From Ruixingdingia sedimenti (GTDB lineage Bacteria; Pseudomonadota; Alphaproteobacteria; Rhodobacterales; Rhodobacteraceae), in NCBI RefSeq assembly GCF_031432425.1, contig NZ_JAVKPH010000005.1:176881-240880 (forward strand): a stretch of DNA of 64,000 bases, read 5' to 3'. The notes beneath the pieces were generated by a model. It did not search any database and was not told the DNA's origin. It was given only the letters and a program-made list of their open reading frames with translations. Below, in pieces: positions 43,272 through 52,397 of this stretch (the stretch's first letter is position 1; each line of letters starts with the position of its first letter). A program made the position numbers and the translations under genes.

Positions 43272-44411
43272 CTAGCGGGGACGGTGGACATGGGCGCTCT
43301 GCACCACGCCGAAGGCCACCATCAGCACCAGCATCGCCGATCCGCCATAGGAAAGGAAGGGCAGGGGCACCCCCACCACCGGCGCCAGCCCCATCACCAT
43401 CGCCAGGTTGATCGCCAGATAGAAGAAGAAGGTGCAGCCGATGCCGATCAGCACCAGGCTGGAAAAGCGGTCGCGCGATTTCAGCGCCGAGGCGAAGCAG
43501 AAGAAGATGATCAGCCCGTACATCACCACCAGCGAGATCGCGCCGACGAAGCCGAATTCCTCTGCCAGCGTGGTGAAGATGAAGTCGGTGTGCTTTTCGG
43601 GCAGGAAGTTCAGCCGCGATTGCGTGCCCTGCATGAACCCCCGCCCCGCCCATCCGCCGGAACCGAGCGCGATCTGCGCCTGGATGATGTTGTAGCCCGC
43701 CCCCAGGGGGTCGCTGGTCGGGTCGAGGAAGGTGTCGATGCGGCGGAACTGGTAGTCGTGCAGCAACTGCCAGGGCGTGCCGCGCGACAGGAACACCGCC
43801 GCCACCGCGCCGCCGCCCATCAGCCCCACCGCCGCGAAATACCACAGGCTGACGCCCGCCGCGAACATCACCGCCGCCCCCCCCAGCAACAGCATGATCG
43901 AGGTGCCGAGGTTCGGCTGGATCAGCACCAGCGCGGTCGGCGCAAGGATCAGCACCGCCGGGATCAGCACGTAAAGCGGGCGCGAGACCTTCTTGATGTC
44001 GAGCCAGTCGTAATAGGCGGCCAGCAGCAGCACGAGCGTGATCTTCATCAGTTCCGACGGCTGCAACCGCATGAAGCCGAGGTCGATCCAGCGTTGCGCC
44101 CCCATGCCCACGGTGCCGAAGAATTCCACCGCCAGCAGCAGCAGGACGGATATGCCATAGGCCAGCCCGGCCATGTTGCGGATGAACCAGATCGGGATGA
44201 AGGCGATGACGAACATGATCGCCAGCCCGGCGGCGAACCGTTTCATCTGCGGTTCGGCCCAGGGCTCCATCCGCCCGCCGGCGACGGAATAGAGCATCAG
44301 AAACCCCGCCGCCGCCACCGCGATCAGCAAGAGCACCAGCGCCCAGTTGATCGCCAGCACCTTGCGGAACCCGGTCGGCGCGCGCTTGACGTTGTATTCG
44401 AGGTAGCTCAT
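43272..44411 (-). CDS. rodA: Peptidoglycan glycosyltransferase RodA
   Basis: A 379-residue SEDS-family protein with about ten membrane helices that polymerises lipid II in the elongasome. Family segments are MGAQRWIDLGFMRLQPSELM, the loop GWAGRGFMQGTQSRLNFLPE and HTDFIFTTLAEEFGFVGA. It lies 12 bases after mrdA and is the last gene of the mreBCD-mrdA-rodA operon. Confidence 0.95.
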   Translation of the reverse strand: MSYLEYNVKRAPTGFRKVLAINWALVLLLIAVAAAGFLMLYSVAGGRMEPWAEPQMKRFAAGLAIMFVIAFIPIWFIRNMAGLAYGISVLLLLAVEFFGTVGMGAQRWIDLGFMRLQPSELMKITLVLLLAAYYDWLDIKKVSRPLYVLIPAVLILAPTALVLIQPNLGTSIMLLLGGAAVMFAAGVSLWYFAAVGLMGGGAVAAVFLSRGTPWQLLHDYQFRRIDTFLDPTSDPLGAGYNIIQAQIALGSGGWAGRGFMQGTQSRLNFLPEKHTDFIFTTLAEEFGFVGAISLVVMYGLIIFFCFASALKSRDRFSSLVLIGIGCTFFFYLAINLAMVMGLAPVVGVPLPFLSYGGSAMLVLMVAFGVVQSAHVHRPR

Positions 44412-44423
44412 CCCGCCGCCCCC

Positions 44424-46370
44424 TCAGGCCCGTGTCCGCCCCTGCGGCGCGGCGGCCGAGGGTTCGCGCAGGCGCAGGTCGCGGCGCTGGCTTTCGATGC
44501 GGTTGCGCTGGCTGGACGGATAGGCGGTCAGCGGCGGCAACCCGCCGTAAAGCGCCTGCAACACGATGTCGCGCGCCACCGGGGCGGCCACCGCGCCGCC
44601 GCCGCCGCCATGTTCGACCACCACCGACACCGCGATCTTGGGCGCGTCATGGGGGGCGAAGGCGACATAAAGGGCATGGTCGCGCCGGTTCCATGGCAGC
44701 TGGTCGTTGCGCAGCACGCCCCGCGCGCGCTCGGCGGCGGTGATGTTGCGCACCTGGCTGGTGCCGGTCTTGCCGGCAAGGCGCATCGTCGGTTCCTCGA
44801 TGCGCGAAGAATAGGCAGAACCGCTCTGGATGTTCATCACCGCATACATGCCGTCGCGGATCGCCGCCAGATGCGCCGCCGACAGGCCGAGCGGCGGGGC
44901 CTCGGGCACCGGCTGGTCCTGATCGCCGATGGCCATCACCAGCCGCGGCACCACCGCCCGGCCCGAGGCGATGCGCGCCGTCATCACCGCCAGTTGCAAG
45001 GGCGAGGTCAGCACATAGCCCTGCCCGATGGAGGCGTTGATGGTGTCGCCGATGCGCCATTCCTGCCCGCGGCGTTCGAGCTTCCATTGCTTGTTGGGGT
45101 TCAGCCCCTCGCTGATCGCCGACAGCGGCAAGTCGTGGCGCTGGCCGAGGCCGAGCCGCGCGGCCATGTCCGCGATCGCGTCGATGCCCACCCGCTGCGC
45201 AATGTCGTAATAATAGACGTCGCAGCTTTCGGCGAGGCTGCGGCGCAGGTTCACCGGCCCGTGGCCGCCGCCGCGCCAGCAATGGAACCGCCGCCCGCCG
45301 GATTCGTAATAGCCCGGGCAGCGCACGGTGGTTTCGGGCGTGATCACGCCCGCCTCCAGCGCCGCCAGCGCCGTCACCATCTTGTAGGTGGACCCGGGCG
45401 GATAGGCGCCCTGCACGGATTTGTTCGACAACGGCCGATGGTCGTTTTCCATCAGCGCGCGGTAATCGGTGGAAGAGATCCCGCGCACAAACAGGTTCGG
45501 GTCGTAGCCGGGGGCCGATGCGATGGCCAGCAGGTCGCCCGTCTGCACATCCATCACCACCGCGGCCGCGCTTTCCGCGCCCAACCGCGCCTGGACATAG
45601 TTCTGAAGCCCCGCGTCGATGGTCAGCCGCAGGTCGGCGCCCGCCACGCCCTCTTGCCGGCCCAGTTCGCGCATCACCCGGCCGACGGAATTCACCTCGA
45701 TCCGGCGCGATCCGGCGGAACCGCGCAGCGCATCCTCCATCCGCCGTTCGACGCCCACCTTGCCGATCTGGAACTTGGGGATCTGCAACACCGGGTCGGG
45801 GTTCTCGATCTGCGCCAGATCGCTTTCGCTGACCGGGCCGACATAGCCCACGATATGGCTGAAATCCTCGACCAGCGGATAGTGGCGCGACAGGCCCACC
45901 TCGGCGGTCACGCCGGGCAGGGCGGGGGCGTTGACGGATACCCGGGCCAGATCCTCCCAGCTCAGCCGGTCGGCGACGACGATGGGCACGAAGGCGCTGC
46001 GCCGCTTGACCTCGCGCAGGGTGCGCTCGATGTCCTCGGGCGACAGGGGGATGACTTTGGACAGCCGGTCCAGCACCGCCTCGACATCGCCCGCATCCTC
46101 GCGCGTGATGACGACGCGGTAGTTCTGTTCGTTGCCCGCGATCAGCACGCCGTTGCGGTCGAAGATCTGGCCGCGTTCGGGCGGGATCAGGCGGATGGCG
46201 ACGCGGTTTTCCTCTGCCAGCAGGCGGAATTCCTCTGCCTGGTCCACCTGCATGTAGCGCATGCGCGCGCCCAGGACCGCGATCCAGGCCAGTTGCGCGC
46301 CGCCCAGGAACAGCGCGCGGCGGGTGATGCGCCGGGCGCTTTCGTCGCTGTCGCGGGCGGTGCGTCTCAT
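44424..46370 (-). CDS. mrdA: Penicillin-binding protein 2 (elongation transpeptidase)
   Basis: A 648-residue monofunctional class B PBP. An N-terminal membrane anchor (RALFLGGAQLAWIAVLGARM, about 18-38) precedes the dimerisation domain. The transpeptidase domain has S327-T-Y-K330 (active Ser), SCD at 382-384 (Cys in place of the usual Asn-like position), and KTG at 534-536. It cross-links new peptidoglycan with RodA during rod elongation. It overlaps mreD by four bases. Confidence 0.95.
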   Translation of the reverse strand: MRRTARDSDESARRITRRALFLGGAQLAWIAVLGARMRYMQVDQAEEFRLLAEENRVAIRLIPPERGQIFDRNGVLIAGNEQNYRVVITREDAGDVEAVLDRLSKVIPLSPEDIERTLREVKRRSAFVPIVVADRLSWEDLARVSVNAPALPGVTAEVGLSRHYPLVEDFSHIVGYVGPVSESDLAQIENPDPVLQIPKFQIGKVGVERRMEDALRGSAGSRRIEVNSVGRVMRELGRQEGVAGADLRLTIDAGLQNYVQARLGAESAAAVVMDVQTGDLLAIASAPGYDPNLFVRGISSTDYRALMENDHRPLSNKSVQGAYPPGSTYKMVTALAALEAGVITPETTVRCPGYYESGGRRFHCWRGGGHGPVNLRRSLAESCDVYYYDIAQRVGIDAIADMAARLGLGQRHDLPLSAISEGLNPNKQWKLERRGQEWRIGDTINASIGQGYVLTSPLQLAVMTARIASGRAVVPRLVMAIGDQDQPVPEAPPLGLSAAHLAAIRDGMYAVMNIQSGSAYSSRIEEPTMRLAGKTGTSQVRNITAAERARGVLRNDQLPWNRRDHALYVAFAPHDAPKIAVSVVVEHGGGGGAVAAPVARDIVLQALYGGLPPLTAYPSSQRNRIESQRRDLRLREPSAAAPQGRTRA

Positions 46371-46906
46371 AGCCGCCTCCCATAGGCATCCACTTCGCCC
46401 GTGGCGGGCTTGCGCAGCCCGAACAGCAGGCGCGAGGCCCCGACGACCACCGGATAGGCGAGGATCGACCCCGCCACCTGCGCCAGCGCCATGCCGAGCC
46501 CCTGTTGCGGCAGGAAGGCCAGCGCGGTGGCCAGCCGGTAGCCCGCCAGCATCGCCAGCATCACCACCGCCACCATCATCCATTCGGCCATGAAGGTCAG
46601 TTCGCGCGAAAACGACGCGCGGTCGCGCAGGAATTCGCTTCCCAGCAGCACGAAGGCCGTCCACAGGCCCGGCGGGCGCATCAGCAACAGATCCTCCAGC
46701 AGCACCATCGCCGCGATCAGCAGGGCGGGCACATAGTCGGGCCGCCGCAGCACCCAGGCGCAGGTCAGGCACAGCACCAGATCGGGCGCGGGCCAGCCGC
46801 CGGCCGCGCGCCCCAAGGGCAGCAGCCGCACGACCAGCGTCGCCAGCACCACCGCCACGAACAGCGCCCGCCAGCCCCAGGGTGCGGAACGGACCGCATC
46901 AACCAT
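46367..46906 (-). CDS. mreD: Rod shape-determining protein MreD
   Basis: A 179-residue membrane protein with five to six predicted helices, the usual size for MreD. Sequence conservation is low across the family, so the call leans on position between mreC and mrdA. It overlaps mreC by eight bases and mrdA by four. It links MreC and RodA in the elongasome. Confidence 0.9.
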   Translation of the reverse strand: MVDAVRSAPWGWRALFVAVVLATLVVRLLPLGRAAGGWPAPDLVLCLTCAWVLRRPDYVPALLIAAMVLLEDLLLMRPPGLWTAFVLLGSEFLRDRASFSRELTFMAEWMMVAVVMLAMLAGYRLATALAFLPQQGLGMALAQVAGSILAYPVVVGASRLLFGLRKPATGEVDAYGRRL

Positions 46907-47819
46907 CGCTGCCTCCGCCCGATCCGTCCACCGCCGCGTCAGGCGGCGGCGCGATTCCGCCGGGGGGCGCGATCAGCCCGCCGGTGTCGGTGATCGGTTC
47001 GGCCTCGTGGCTGCGCAGCACGCGCAGGAATTCCAGCCGCTGGTAATCCGCCGCCGGGATCACCCGCAGCCGCCGGTCGGGCCCCTGCACCACCTGACCC
47101 ACCAGCAGGTCGGCCGGAAACACGCCCCCGTCGCCCGAACTGACCACCCGGTCGCCCGGGCGCACCAGATCGGCCTTTTCGAGGAATTCCAGCGGCGGCA
47201 GCGGCGTGTTGTCGCCCGCAAGGATCGCGCGTTGCCCCGAAGGCTGGATCGACACCGGCACGCGGCTGTTGGCGTCGGTCAGCAGGATCACCCGGCTGGT
47301 CGTCCGCCCCACGCCCGAAATCCGCCCCACCAGCCCAAGGCCGTCCATCGTGGCCCAGCCATCGCGGATCCCGTCGCGTTCGCCCACGTTCAGCAGCACC
47401 GACTGCCGGAAGGGGCTGCCCGAATCGGCCAGCACCACGCCGGTGACATGGGTCAGCCGCGGGTCCAGCCGCACCTGCGTCAGCCCCAGAAGCTTGGCGT
47501 TTTCCTGTTCCAGTTGCAGCGCCGCCTCGCGCCAGGCCTTCATCTGCTGCAATTCGCGCCGCAGTTCCTGGTTCTGTTCATAGACGCGGGCGTAGGACTG
47601 GAAATGCTCGACCATCCCGACCATGCGGGTGACGGGGCGCATCGCCCAGTCCATGCCGGGCACGAAACGGTCCACCAGCGCCACGCGCAGCCGTTCCACC
47701 CGGGGGCTGTCGATGCGCCACAACAGGAACAGCGCCACCAGCAGGAAGACCAGAAGGCCCACCAGGATGCGGCGCACCGGCCGCCCGAAGTTCTGCTGTG
47801 CCGACCTGTCCCTGGCCAC
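46899..47819 (-). CDS. mreC: Rod shape-determining protein MreC
   Basis: A 306-residue inner-membrane protein with one N-terminal helix (ILVGLLVFLLVALFLLW, about 19-35), a coiled coil around residues 70-105 and two periplasmic beta barrels. The start is a GTG at 47819; no ATG lies at a sensible place. The acidic, glycine-rich C-terminus (DAAVDGSGGGSDG) is typical of alphaproteobacteria. It spans from MreB in the cytoplasm to PBP2 in the periplasm. Confidence 0.93.
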   Translation of the reverse strand: MARDRSAQQNFGRPVRRILVGLLVFLLVALFLLWRIDSPRVERLRVALVDRFVPGMDWAMRPVTRMVGMVEHFQSYARVYEQNQELRRELQQMKAWREAALQLEQENAKLLGLTQVRLDPRLTHVTGVVLADSGSPFRQSVLLNVGERDGIRDGWATMDGLGLVGRISGVGRTTSRVILLTDANSRVPVSIQPSGQRAILAGDNTPLPPLEFLEKADLVRPGDRVVSSGDGGVFPADLLVGQVVQGPDRRLRVIPAADYQRLEFLRVLRSHEAEPITDTGGLIAPPGGIAPPPDAAVDGSGGGSDG

Positions 47820-47862
47820 GGCTGCCCCTGAAATGCACGCGCGCCGCCCCGCAGGCGGTGCC

Positions 47863-48900
47863 TCAGCTGTCGTAGTCGATCACATGCCGGAGCTGCTTTT
47901 CATATTCCAGCGCCTTGCCGGTGCCGAGCGCCACACAATTGAGTGACTCGTCGGCGACAGAGATCGAAAGCCCGGTCTGTTCGCGCAGGCTGAGGTCCAG
48001 TTCGCCCAGCAACGCCCCGCCCCCGGTCAGCATCACGCCCCGGTCCACGATGTCGGCGGCCAGATCCGGCGGCGTCGCCTCCAGTGCCTGCATCACCGCG
48101 TCGCAGATCTGCTGCACGGGTTCGGCCAGCGCCTCGGCGATCTGGGCCTGGTTGATCTCGGTTTCCTTGGGCACGCCGTTCAGCAGGTCGCGGCCGCGTA
48201 TCTGCATGCTGGCGCCGCGGCCGTCGTCGGGCATGCGCGCGGTGCCGATGCTGGTCTTGATGCGTTCGGCCGTGGCGTCGCCCACCAGAAGGTTCTGGTG
48301 GCGGCGCAGATAGCTGATGATGGCCTCGTCCATCCGGTCGCCGCCGACGCGGACCGAGCGGGCATAGACGATATCGCCAAGCGACAGCACCGCGACTTCG
48401 GTCGTGCCGCCGCCGATGTCCACCACCATGGACCCCGTGGGGTCGGTGATCGGCATCCCCGCCCCGATCGCCGCCGCGATCGGTTCCGCGATCAGCCCGG
48501 CGCGCCGCGCGCCCGCCGACAGCACCGACTGACGGATCGCGCGCTTTTCCACCGGGGTCGCGCCATGGGGGACGCAGACGATGACCTTGGGTTTGCTGAA
48601 TGTCGTGCGTTTGTGCACCTTGCGGATGAAATGCTTGATCATTTCCTCCGCCGTGTCGAAATCGGCGATCACGCCGTCGCGCATGGGCCGGATCGCCTCG
48701 ATGGACCCCGGGGTGCGGCCCAGCATCAGCTTGGCGTCCTCGCCCACGGCCAGCACCTGTTTCTTGCCGTCCTTGACGTGATAGGCGACCACCGAGGGCT
48801 CGTTCAGGATGATCCCGCGCCCTTTCACGTAGACAAGCGTATTGGCCGTACCAAGGTCGATCGCCATGTCCGACGAGAAGAGGCCCGAGAAAACCGACAT
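47863..48900 (-). CDS. mreB: Rod shape-determining protein MreB
   Basis: A 345-residue bacterial actin that guides lateral wall synthesis. Signatures are MAIDLGTANTLVYVKGRGII, VVDIGGGTTEVAVLSLG and VMLTGGGALLGELD. It leads the operon mreB-mreC-mreD-mrdA-rodA. A TATAGA minus-10-like box lies about 65 bases upstream of the start in the 202-base gap with leuA; I see no convincing minus-35. Confidence 0.97.
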   Translation of the reverse strand: MSVFSGLFSSDMAIDLGTANTLVYVKGRGIILNEPSVVAYHVKDGKKQVLAVGEDAKLMLGRTPGSIEAIRPMRDGVIADFDTAEEMIKHFIRKVHKRTTFSKPKVIVCVPHGATPVEKRAIRQSVLSAGARRAGLIAEPIAAAIGAGMPITDPTGSMVVDIGGGTTEVAVLSLGDIVYARSVRVGGDRMDEAIISYLRRHQNLLVGDATAERIKTSIGTARMPDDGRGASMQIRGRDLLNGVPKETEINQAQIAEALAEPVQQICDAVMQALEATPPDLAADIVDRGVMLTGGGALLGELDLSLREQTGLSISVADESLNCVALGTGKALEYEKQLRHVIDYDS

Positions 48901-49102
48901 GCTGAGGTGATCCTGTCCTGCGCGGGGCGGGCCCCGCGACTCTGGCTGCGCTGCGGCGGCATTCTATAGAGACTGGCGCACACAAGGGAAAGTCCCCCGC
49001 CGTTCACGAAGCGCGGCTTTGGGCATTATGCCGCTGGCGGGGCCGGAAAGGGCAGGGGGCGCAGGTCGTGCCCGCGCCCCCGGCGATGGTCGCGCCCACC
49101 CC

Positions 49103-50659
49103 TCAGGGGGTGTCGGCGGTTTCGGGTTTCGTCTTCTGCCGCCGCACGATCAGCTTGTTCAGCGCGTTGACATAGGCCTTGACGCTGGCGACCACCGTGT
49201 CGGTGTCGGAAGACTGGCCGGTGACGATCTTGCCGTCCTCTTCCATCCGCACGCTGACGGTGGCCTGCGCATCGGTGCCTTCGGTCACTGCATGCACTTG
49301 GTAGAGTTGCAGCCGCGCCCGGTGCGGGAACAGCATCTTGACCGCGTTGAAGGCCGCATCCACCGGCCCGTCGCCGGTGGCGTCGACCGCATGGTCCGCC
49401 CCGTCGATGGCCAGCGTCAGTTCGGCCTCCTGCGGGCCCTCGGTGCCGCAGACCACGCGCAGGCGTTTGACCTGGATCGTGTCGTGTTCGGCATTGGTCG
49501 CGGTATCGGCCATCAGCGCGATCAGGTCTTCGTCGTAGATTTCCTTCTTGCGGTCGGCCAGCGCCTTGAAGCGGACGAACACGTCGTTCAGCTGGTTGTC
49601 CGACAGTTCGAACCCCAGTTCGCGCATCTTGGTGCGCAGCGCGGCGCGGCCCGAATGCTTGCCCATGGCGATGTTGTTGGCCACCAGCCCGATATCCTCG
49701 GGCTTCATGATCTCGAACGTCTCCACGTTCTTCAGCACGCCGTCCTGGTGGATGCCGGATTCGTGCAGGAAGGCGTTCTTGCCCACCACGGCCTTGTTGT
49801 ACTGCACCGCAAAGCCGGAAATGGCGGCGACGCGGCGCGACAGGTTCATGATGCGCGTGGTGTCGATGCCGGTGCGGTAGGGCATGATGTCGTTGCGCAC
49901 CCGCAGCGCCATCACCACCTCTTCCAGCGCGGTGTTGCCCGCGCGTTCGCCCAGACCGTTGATGGTGCATTCGATCTGCCGCGCGCCCGCCTCGACCGCG
50001 GCGAGGCTGTTGGCCGTCGCCATGCCCAGATCGTTGTGGCAATGGGTGGAAAACACCACCTCGTCCGCGCCCGGCACCCGTTCGATCAGCATGCGGATCA
50101 GGTCGGCGCTTTCGCGCGGCGCGGTATAGCCCACGGTGTCGGGGATGTTGATCGTGGTGGCGCCGGCCTTGATCGCGGTTTCCACCACCCGGCACAGGAA
50201 GTCGCGTTCGGTGCGCGTGGCGTCCATCGGCGACCACTGGATGTCGTCGTGCAGGTTGCGCGCATGGGTGACGGTGGCATGGATGCGTTCGACCATCGCG
50301 TCCATCGTCAGGTTGGTGATGTCGCGGTGGGTGGGCGACACGCCGATGAAGGTGTGGATCCGCGCGCGGCGGGCGTGTTTCACCGCCTCCCAGCAGCGGT
50401 CGATGTCGGTGAAGGCGGCGCGCGACAGGCCGCAGATCACGCTGCGGTCGGACTGGCGGGCGATGGCGCTGACGGCCTCGAAATCGCCGACCGAGGCGAT
50501 GGGAAACCCGGCCTCGATGATGTCCACGCCCATTTCTTCCAGCAGCGCGGCCAGTTCCAGCTTTTCTTCATGCGTCATCGTCGCGCCGGGCGACTGTTCG
50601 CCATCGCGCAGCGTCGTGTCGAAAATCAGGACGCGGTCCTGTTCGGTCTTGGTATTCAT
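49103..50659 (-). CDS. leuA: 2-isopropylmalate synthase
   Basis: A 518-residue enzyme that commits 2-oxoisovalerate to leucine synthesis. The catalytic barrel has FDTTLRDGEQSPGATM and the metal-binding HCHNDLGMATANS; the C-terminal LeuA regulatory domain (about 390-500) binds leucine for feedback inhibition. The upstream region holds a leucine-rich leader peptide and hairpin, so transcription is probably attenuated in response to Leu-tRNA charging. Confidence 0.96.
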   Translation of the reverse strand: MNTKTEQDRVLIFDTTLRDGEQSPGATMTHEEKLELAALLEEMGVDIIEAGFPIASVGDFEAVSAIARQSDRSVICGLSRAAFTDIDRCWEAVKHARRARIHTFIGVSPTHRDITNLTMDAMVERIHATVTHARNLHDDIQWSPMDATRTERDFLCRVVETAIKAGATTINIPDTVGYTAPRESADLIRMLIERVPGADEVVFSTHCHNDLGMATANSLAAVEAGARQIECTINGLGERAGNTALEEVVMALRVRNDIMPYRTGIDTTRIMNLSRRVAAISGFAVQYNKAVVGKNAFLHESGIHQDGVLKNVETFEIMKPEDIGLVANNIAMGKHSGRAALRTKMRELGFELSDNQLNDVFVRFKALADRKKEIYDEDLIALMADTATNAEHDTIQVKRLRVVCGTEGPQEAELTLAIDGADHAVDATGDGPVDAAFNAVKMLFPHRARLQLYQVHAVTEGTDAQATVSVRMEEDGKIVTGQSSDTDTVVASVKAYVNALNKLIVRRQKTKPETADTP

Positions 50660-50705
50660 GGGAAATCTCTCTTGCTGTCTCTGCTTCGTCCCTGGGCGCT
50701 GGTCA

Positions 50706-50741
50706 CCTCCGAGCGGTCGCGCCCGAGGGCACGCTCAGAGG
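50706..50741 (-). promoter_or_regulatory. Attenuator-like hairpin in the leuA leader
   Basis: Arms CCTCTGAGCG and CGCTCGGAGG (on the minus strand) pair in all ten positions with one G-U, and an inner GCCC/GGGC pair extends the stem. The stop codon of the leader peptide lies inside the 5' arm and the run of four Leu codons ends eleven bases before it. No T run follows the stem, so the exact attenuation mechanism is uncertain. Confidence 0.6.
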
Positions 50742-50821
50742 CAGCTAAGGAGAAGCAGGCCACGGAGGGTCAGGGGGCGATCCGCCCCCGCGCCACAAGC
50801 GATATGTCGATTCCGTGCCAT
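50735..50821 (-). CDS. leuL: Leucine leader peptide of leuA
   Basis: A 28-residue reading frame starting MARNRHIACG and ending PLTLRGLLLLSCL, with seven Leu among the last twelve residues, including four in a row. It lies 75 bases upstream of leuA and overlaps a strong hairpin, the layout of an amino-acid attenuator. There is no Shine-Dalgarno site. A TATAGT box ends seven bases before the ATG, so the transcript probably begins at or next to the start codon. Confidence 0.75.
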   Translation of the reverse strand: MARNRHIACGAGADRPLTLRGLLLLSCL

Positions 50822-50828
50822 GCCGGGG

Positions 50829-50834
50829 ACTATA
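50829..50834 (-). promoter_or_regulatory. Candidate minus-10 box of the leu leader promoter
   Basis: TATAGT on the minus strand, with seven bases between it and the leader ATG. The matching minus-35 region (CTTTTC, 17 bases away) is poor. The spacing implies a leaderless leader-peptide mRNA. Confidence 0.45.
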
Positions 50835-50916
50835 ACCGGCGCGGCCCGGATGAAAAGCGGAAAATGCAGGCCGCTGTGCGGAATTTGCGCGGCCGCATCC
50901 GCCCGCCCGGCGCGGG

Positions 50917-51288
50917 TCAGCCCCCGGCCCGACGCGCCCGCGCCGCGGCGATGTCGGCGTGATGCGTCTCGGCCCAGGTCATCAGCACCTTCAGCGGGCC
51001 GAGGAACGACCGCCCCATGTCGGTCAGCGCATATTCCACCCGCGGCGGCACCTCGGCAAAGACCGCGCGGCTGACATAGCCGTCCTGTTCCAGCCGCCGC
51101 AGGGTGCGCGACAGCATCTGTTTCGAGATGTCGCCGATGCCCCGGTTCAACGCGCTGAACCGCTGCGTGCCCTGCGCCAGCATCATCAGCACCAGCAGGC
51201 TCCACTGATCGCCCACGCGGTCCAGAACGTCGCGCACCGGGCAGGGGGCGTCGAGGCGCAGCGGGCGGCCCGCAAGATCCTTCAGCAT
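50917..51288 (-). CDS. HxlR-family transcriptional regulator
   Basis: A 123-residue winged-helix MarR-like regulator of the HxlR type. The signature CPVRDVLDRVGDQWSLLVLM includes the single conserved Cys; FSALNRGIGDISKQMLSRTL and the wing ALTDMGRSFLGPL follow. HxlR proteins often sense electrophiles or oxidants. The ATG at 51288 has GGAGGG six bases upstream; the one at 51294 is too close to it. It is divergent from an NAD(P)-binding protein gene, its likely target. Confidence 0.9.
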   Translation of the reverse strand: MLKDLAGRPLRLDAPCPVRDVLDRVGDQWSLLVLMMLAQGTQRFSALNRGIGDISKQMLSRTLRRLEQDGYVSRAVFAEVPPRVEYALTDMGRSFLGPLKVLMTWAETHHADIAAARARRAGG

Positions 51289-51372
51289 CGTCATCCCTCC
51301 ATGGTCACGCGGCGCTGACCTGATCGCCGGAAAGTGCCTTCTTGCCAGGGCGGGCGGGGCGATCTAGCCAAT

Positions 51373-51407
51373 GGTCCCTATTGCATACCTTGTCGCAAAA
51401 TGGAACC
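51373..51407. promoter_or_regulatory. Candidate HxlR operator
   Basis: An interrupted inverted repeat: GGTCCCTATTGC (51373-51384) and GCAAAATGGAACC (51395-51407), with ten bases between and one gap in the pairing. It lies just upstream of the divergent oxidoreductase gene. The call rests on symmetry and position only. Confidence 0.35.
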
Positions 51408-51420
51408 AGAGGAGAGAGAG

Positions 51421-52032
51421 ATGGCAGAGATCGCCCTCATCGGCGCATCCGGCAATGCGGGCAGCCGCATCCTGAAGGAACTGTCGGACCGCGGCCATGC
51501 CGTCACCGCCATCGCGCGGCACCCCGAACGCATCGCCGCGCTGCCCGGCGTCACCGCCGCCGCGGGCGACGTGTCCGACCAGCCGGGCCTTGCCGCCCTG
51601 TTGCGCGGGCACGATGCGGTGATCAGCGCGGTGCATTTCCGCGCCGCGGACGCGCCCCGCCTGGTGGGCGCGGTGCGCGCGGCGGGGGTGCGGCGCTATC
51701 TGGTCGTGGGCGGGGCGGGCAGCCTCGAGGTCGCGCCGGGCCGGCGGCTGATCGACACCCCCGACTTCCCCGCCGCCTACCGGCCCGAGGCGTCGGCGGG
51801 CCTCGCCTTCCTCGAATACCTGCGGACGGTCGCGGATCTGGACTGGACCTTCCTGTCGCCCGCGGCGATGTTCGTCCCCGGCACCCGCACGGGCCGGTTC
51901 CGGCTCGGCAAGGACGACCTGATCGCCACGCCGGAAGGGTCCAGCATCTCGTTCGAGGACTACGCCGTCGCCCTGGCGGACGAACTGGAAACCCCCCGCC
52001 ACATCCGCCAGCGGTTCAGTGTGGGCTACTGA
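51421..52032 (+). CDS. NAD(P)-binding SDR-like oxidoreductase (YwnB/NmrA-like)
   Basis: A 203-residue atypical SDR. The dinucleotide loop is IALIGASGNAGSRIL (residues 4-18), VVGGAGSLEVAPG lies mid-protein, and WTFLSPAAMFVPG and RFRLGKDDLI follow, as in YwnB/NmrA-like proteins paired with HxlR regulators. GAGGAGAGAGAG precedes the ATG. Its substrate may be a quinone or reactive carbonyl; this is inferred from the regulator type. Confidence 0.87.
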   Translation: MAEIALIGASGNAGSRILKELSDRGHAVTAIARHPERIAALPGVTAAAGDVSDQPGLAALLRGHDAVISAVHFRAADAPRLVGAVRAAGVRRYLVVGGAGSLEVAPGRRLIDTPDFPAAYRPEASAGLAFLEYLRTVADLDWTFLSPAAMFVPGTRTGRFRLGKDDLIATPEGSSISFEDYAVALADELETPRHIRQRFSVGY

Positions 52033-52316
52033 CCGCGACACGGCCGGGGGATATGCGGAGGAGGCGTCATCCTGCCTTTCCGCGCCGCCCTGCCGATGAC
52101 CGATACCGGATCCCCCGCGCCGCCGGAAACACCCGCCGGCGGGGCCACGAATGCCGATCCGCCCACAAGCGGCCGGGGCCACTCCCGCCATTCGTTGACG
52201 CGCCTGTGGCGCATCGCCTCAAGGTTGGGCCGGGCCGCGCTGCGCGCGGCCTTCCAGCGCAAACCCCGCCCCGCAGTCCGGATCGGCTCCCCCCGGACAA
52301 GCCCACGCCCCCCCTT

Positions 52317-52387
52317 CACTTTCTGTCCAGAAATATCCCGGGGGTCCGGGGGCTGGCCCCCGGCGCGCCCTCGCCACCCGCGCAACG
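52317..52387 (-). repeat. Dispersed GGATATTT element, family A copy 5
   Basis: A single inverted arm: CACTTTCTGTCCAGAAATAT followed by CCCGGGGGTCCGGGGGCTGG and CCCCCGG, then the CGCGCAACGGC flank. It shares its GTCCGGGG-type flank with the right arm of copy 4. It lies in the convergent gap between the oxidoreductase and MORN genes. The preceding 280 bases (52033-52316) hold no gene I can support. Confidence 0.78.
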
Positions 52388-52397
52388 GCGGGGCGGG

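Noticed and set aside
42198..46385. A 1395-codon open frame on the plus strand
   Set aside because: It is antisense to ugd, ghrA, rodA and mrdA, is rich in Arg, His, Gln and Gly, and has no domain. It is a third-position GC shadow.
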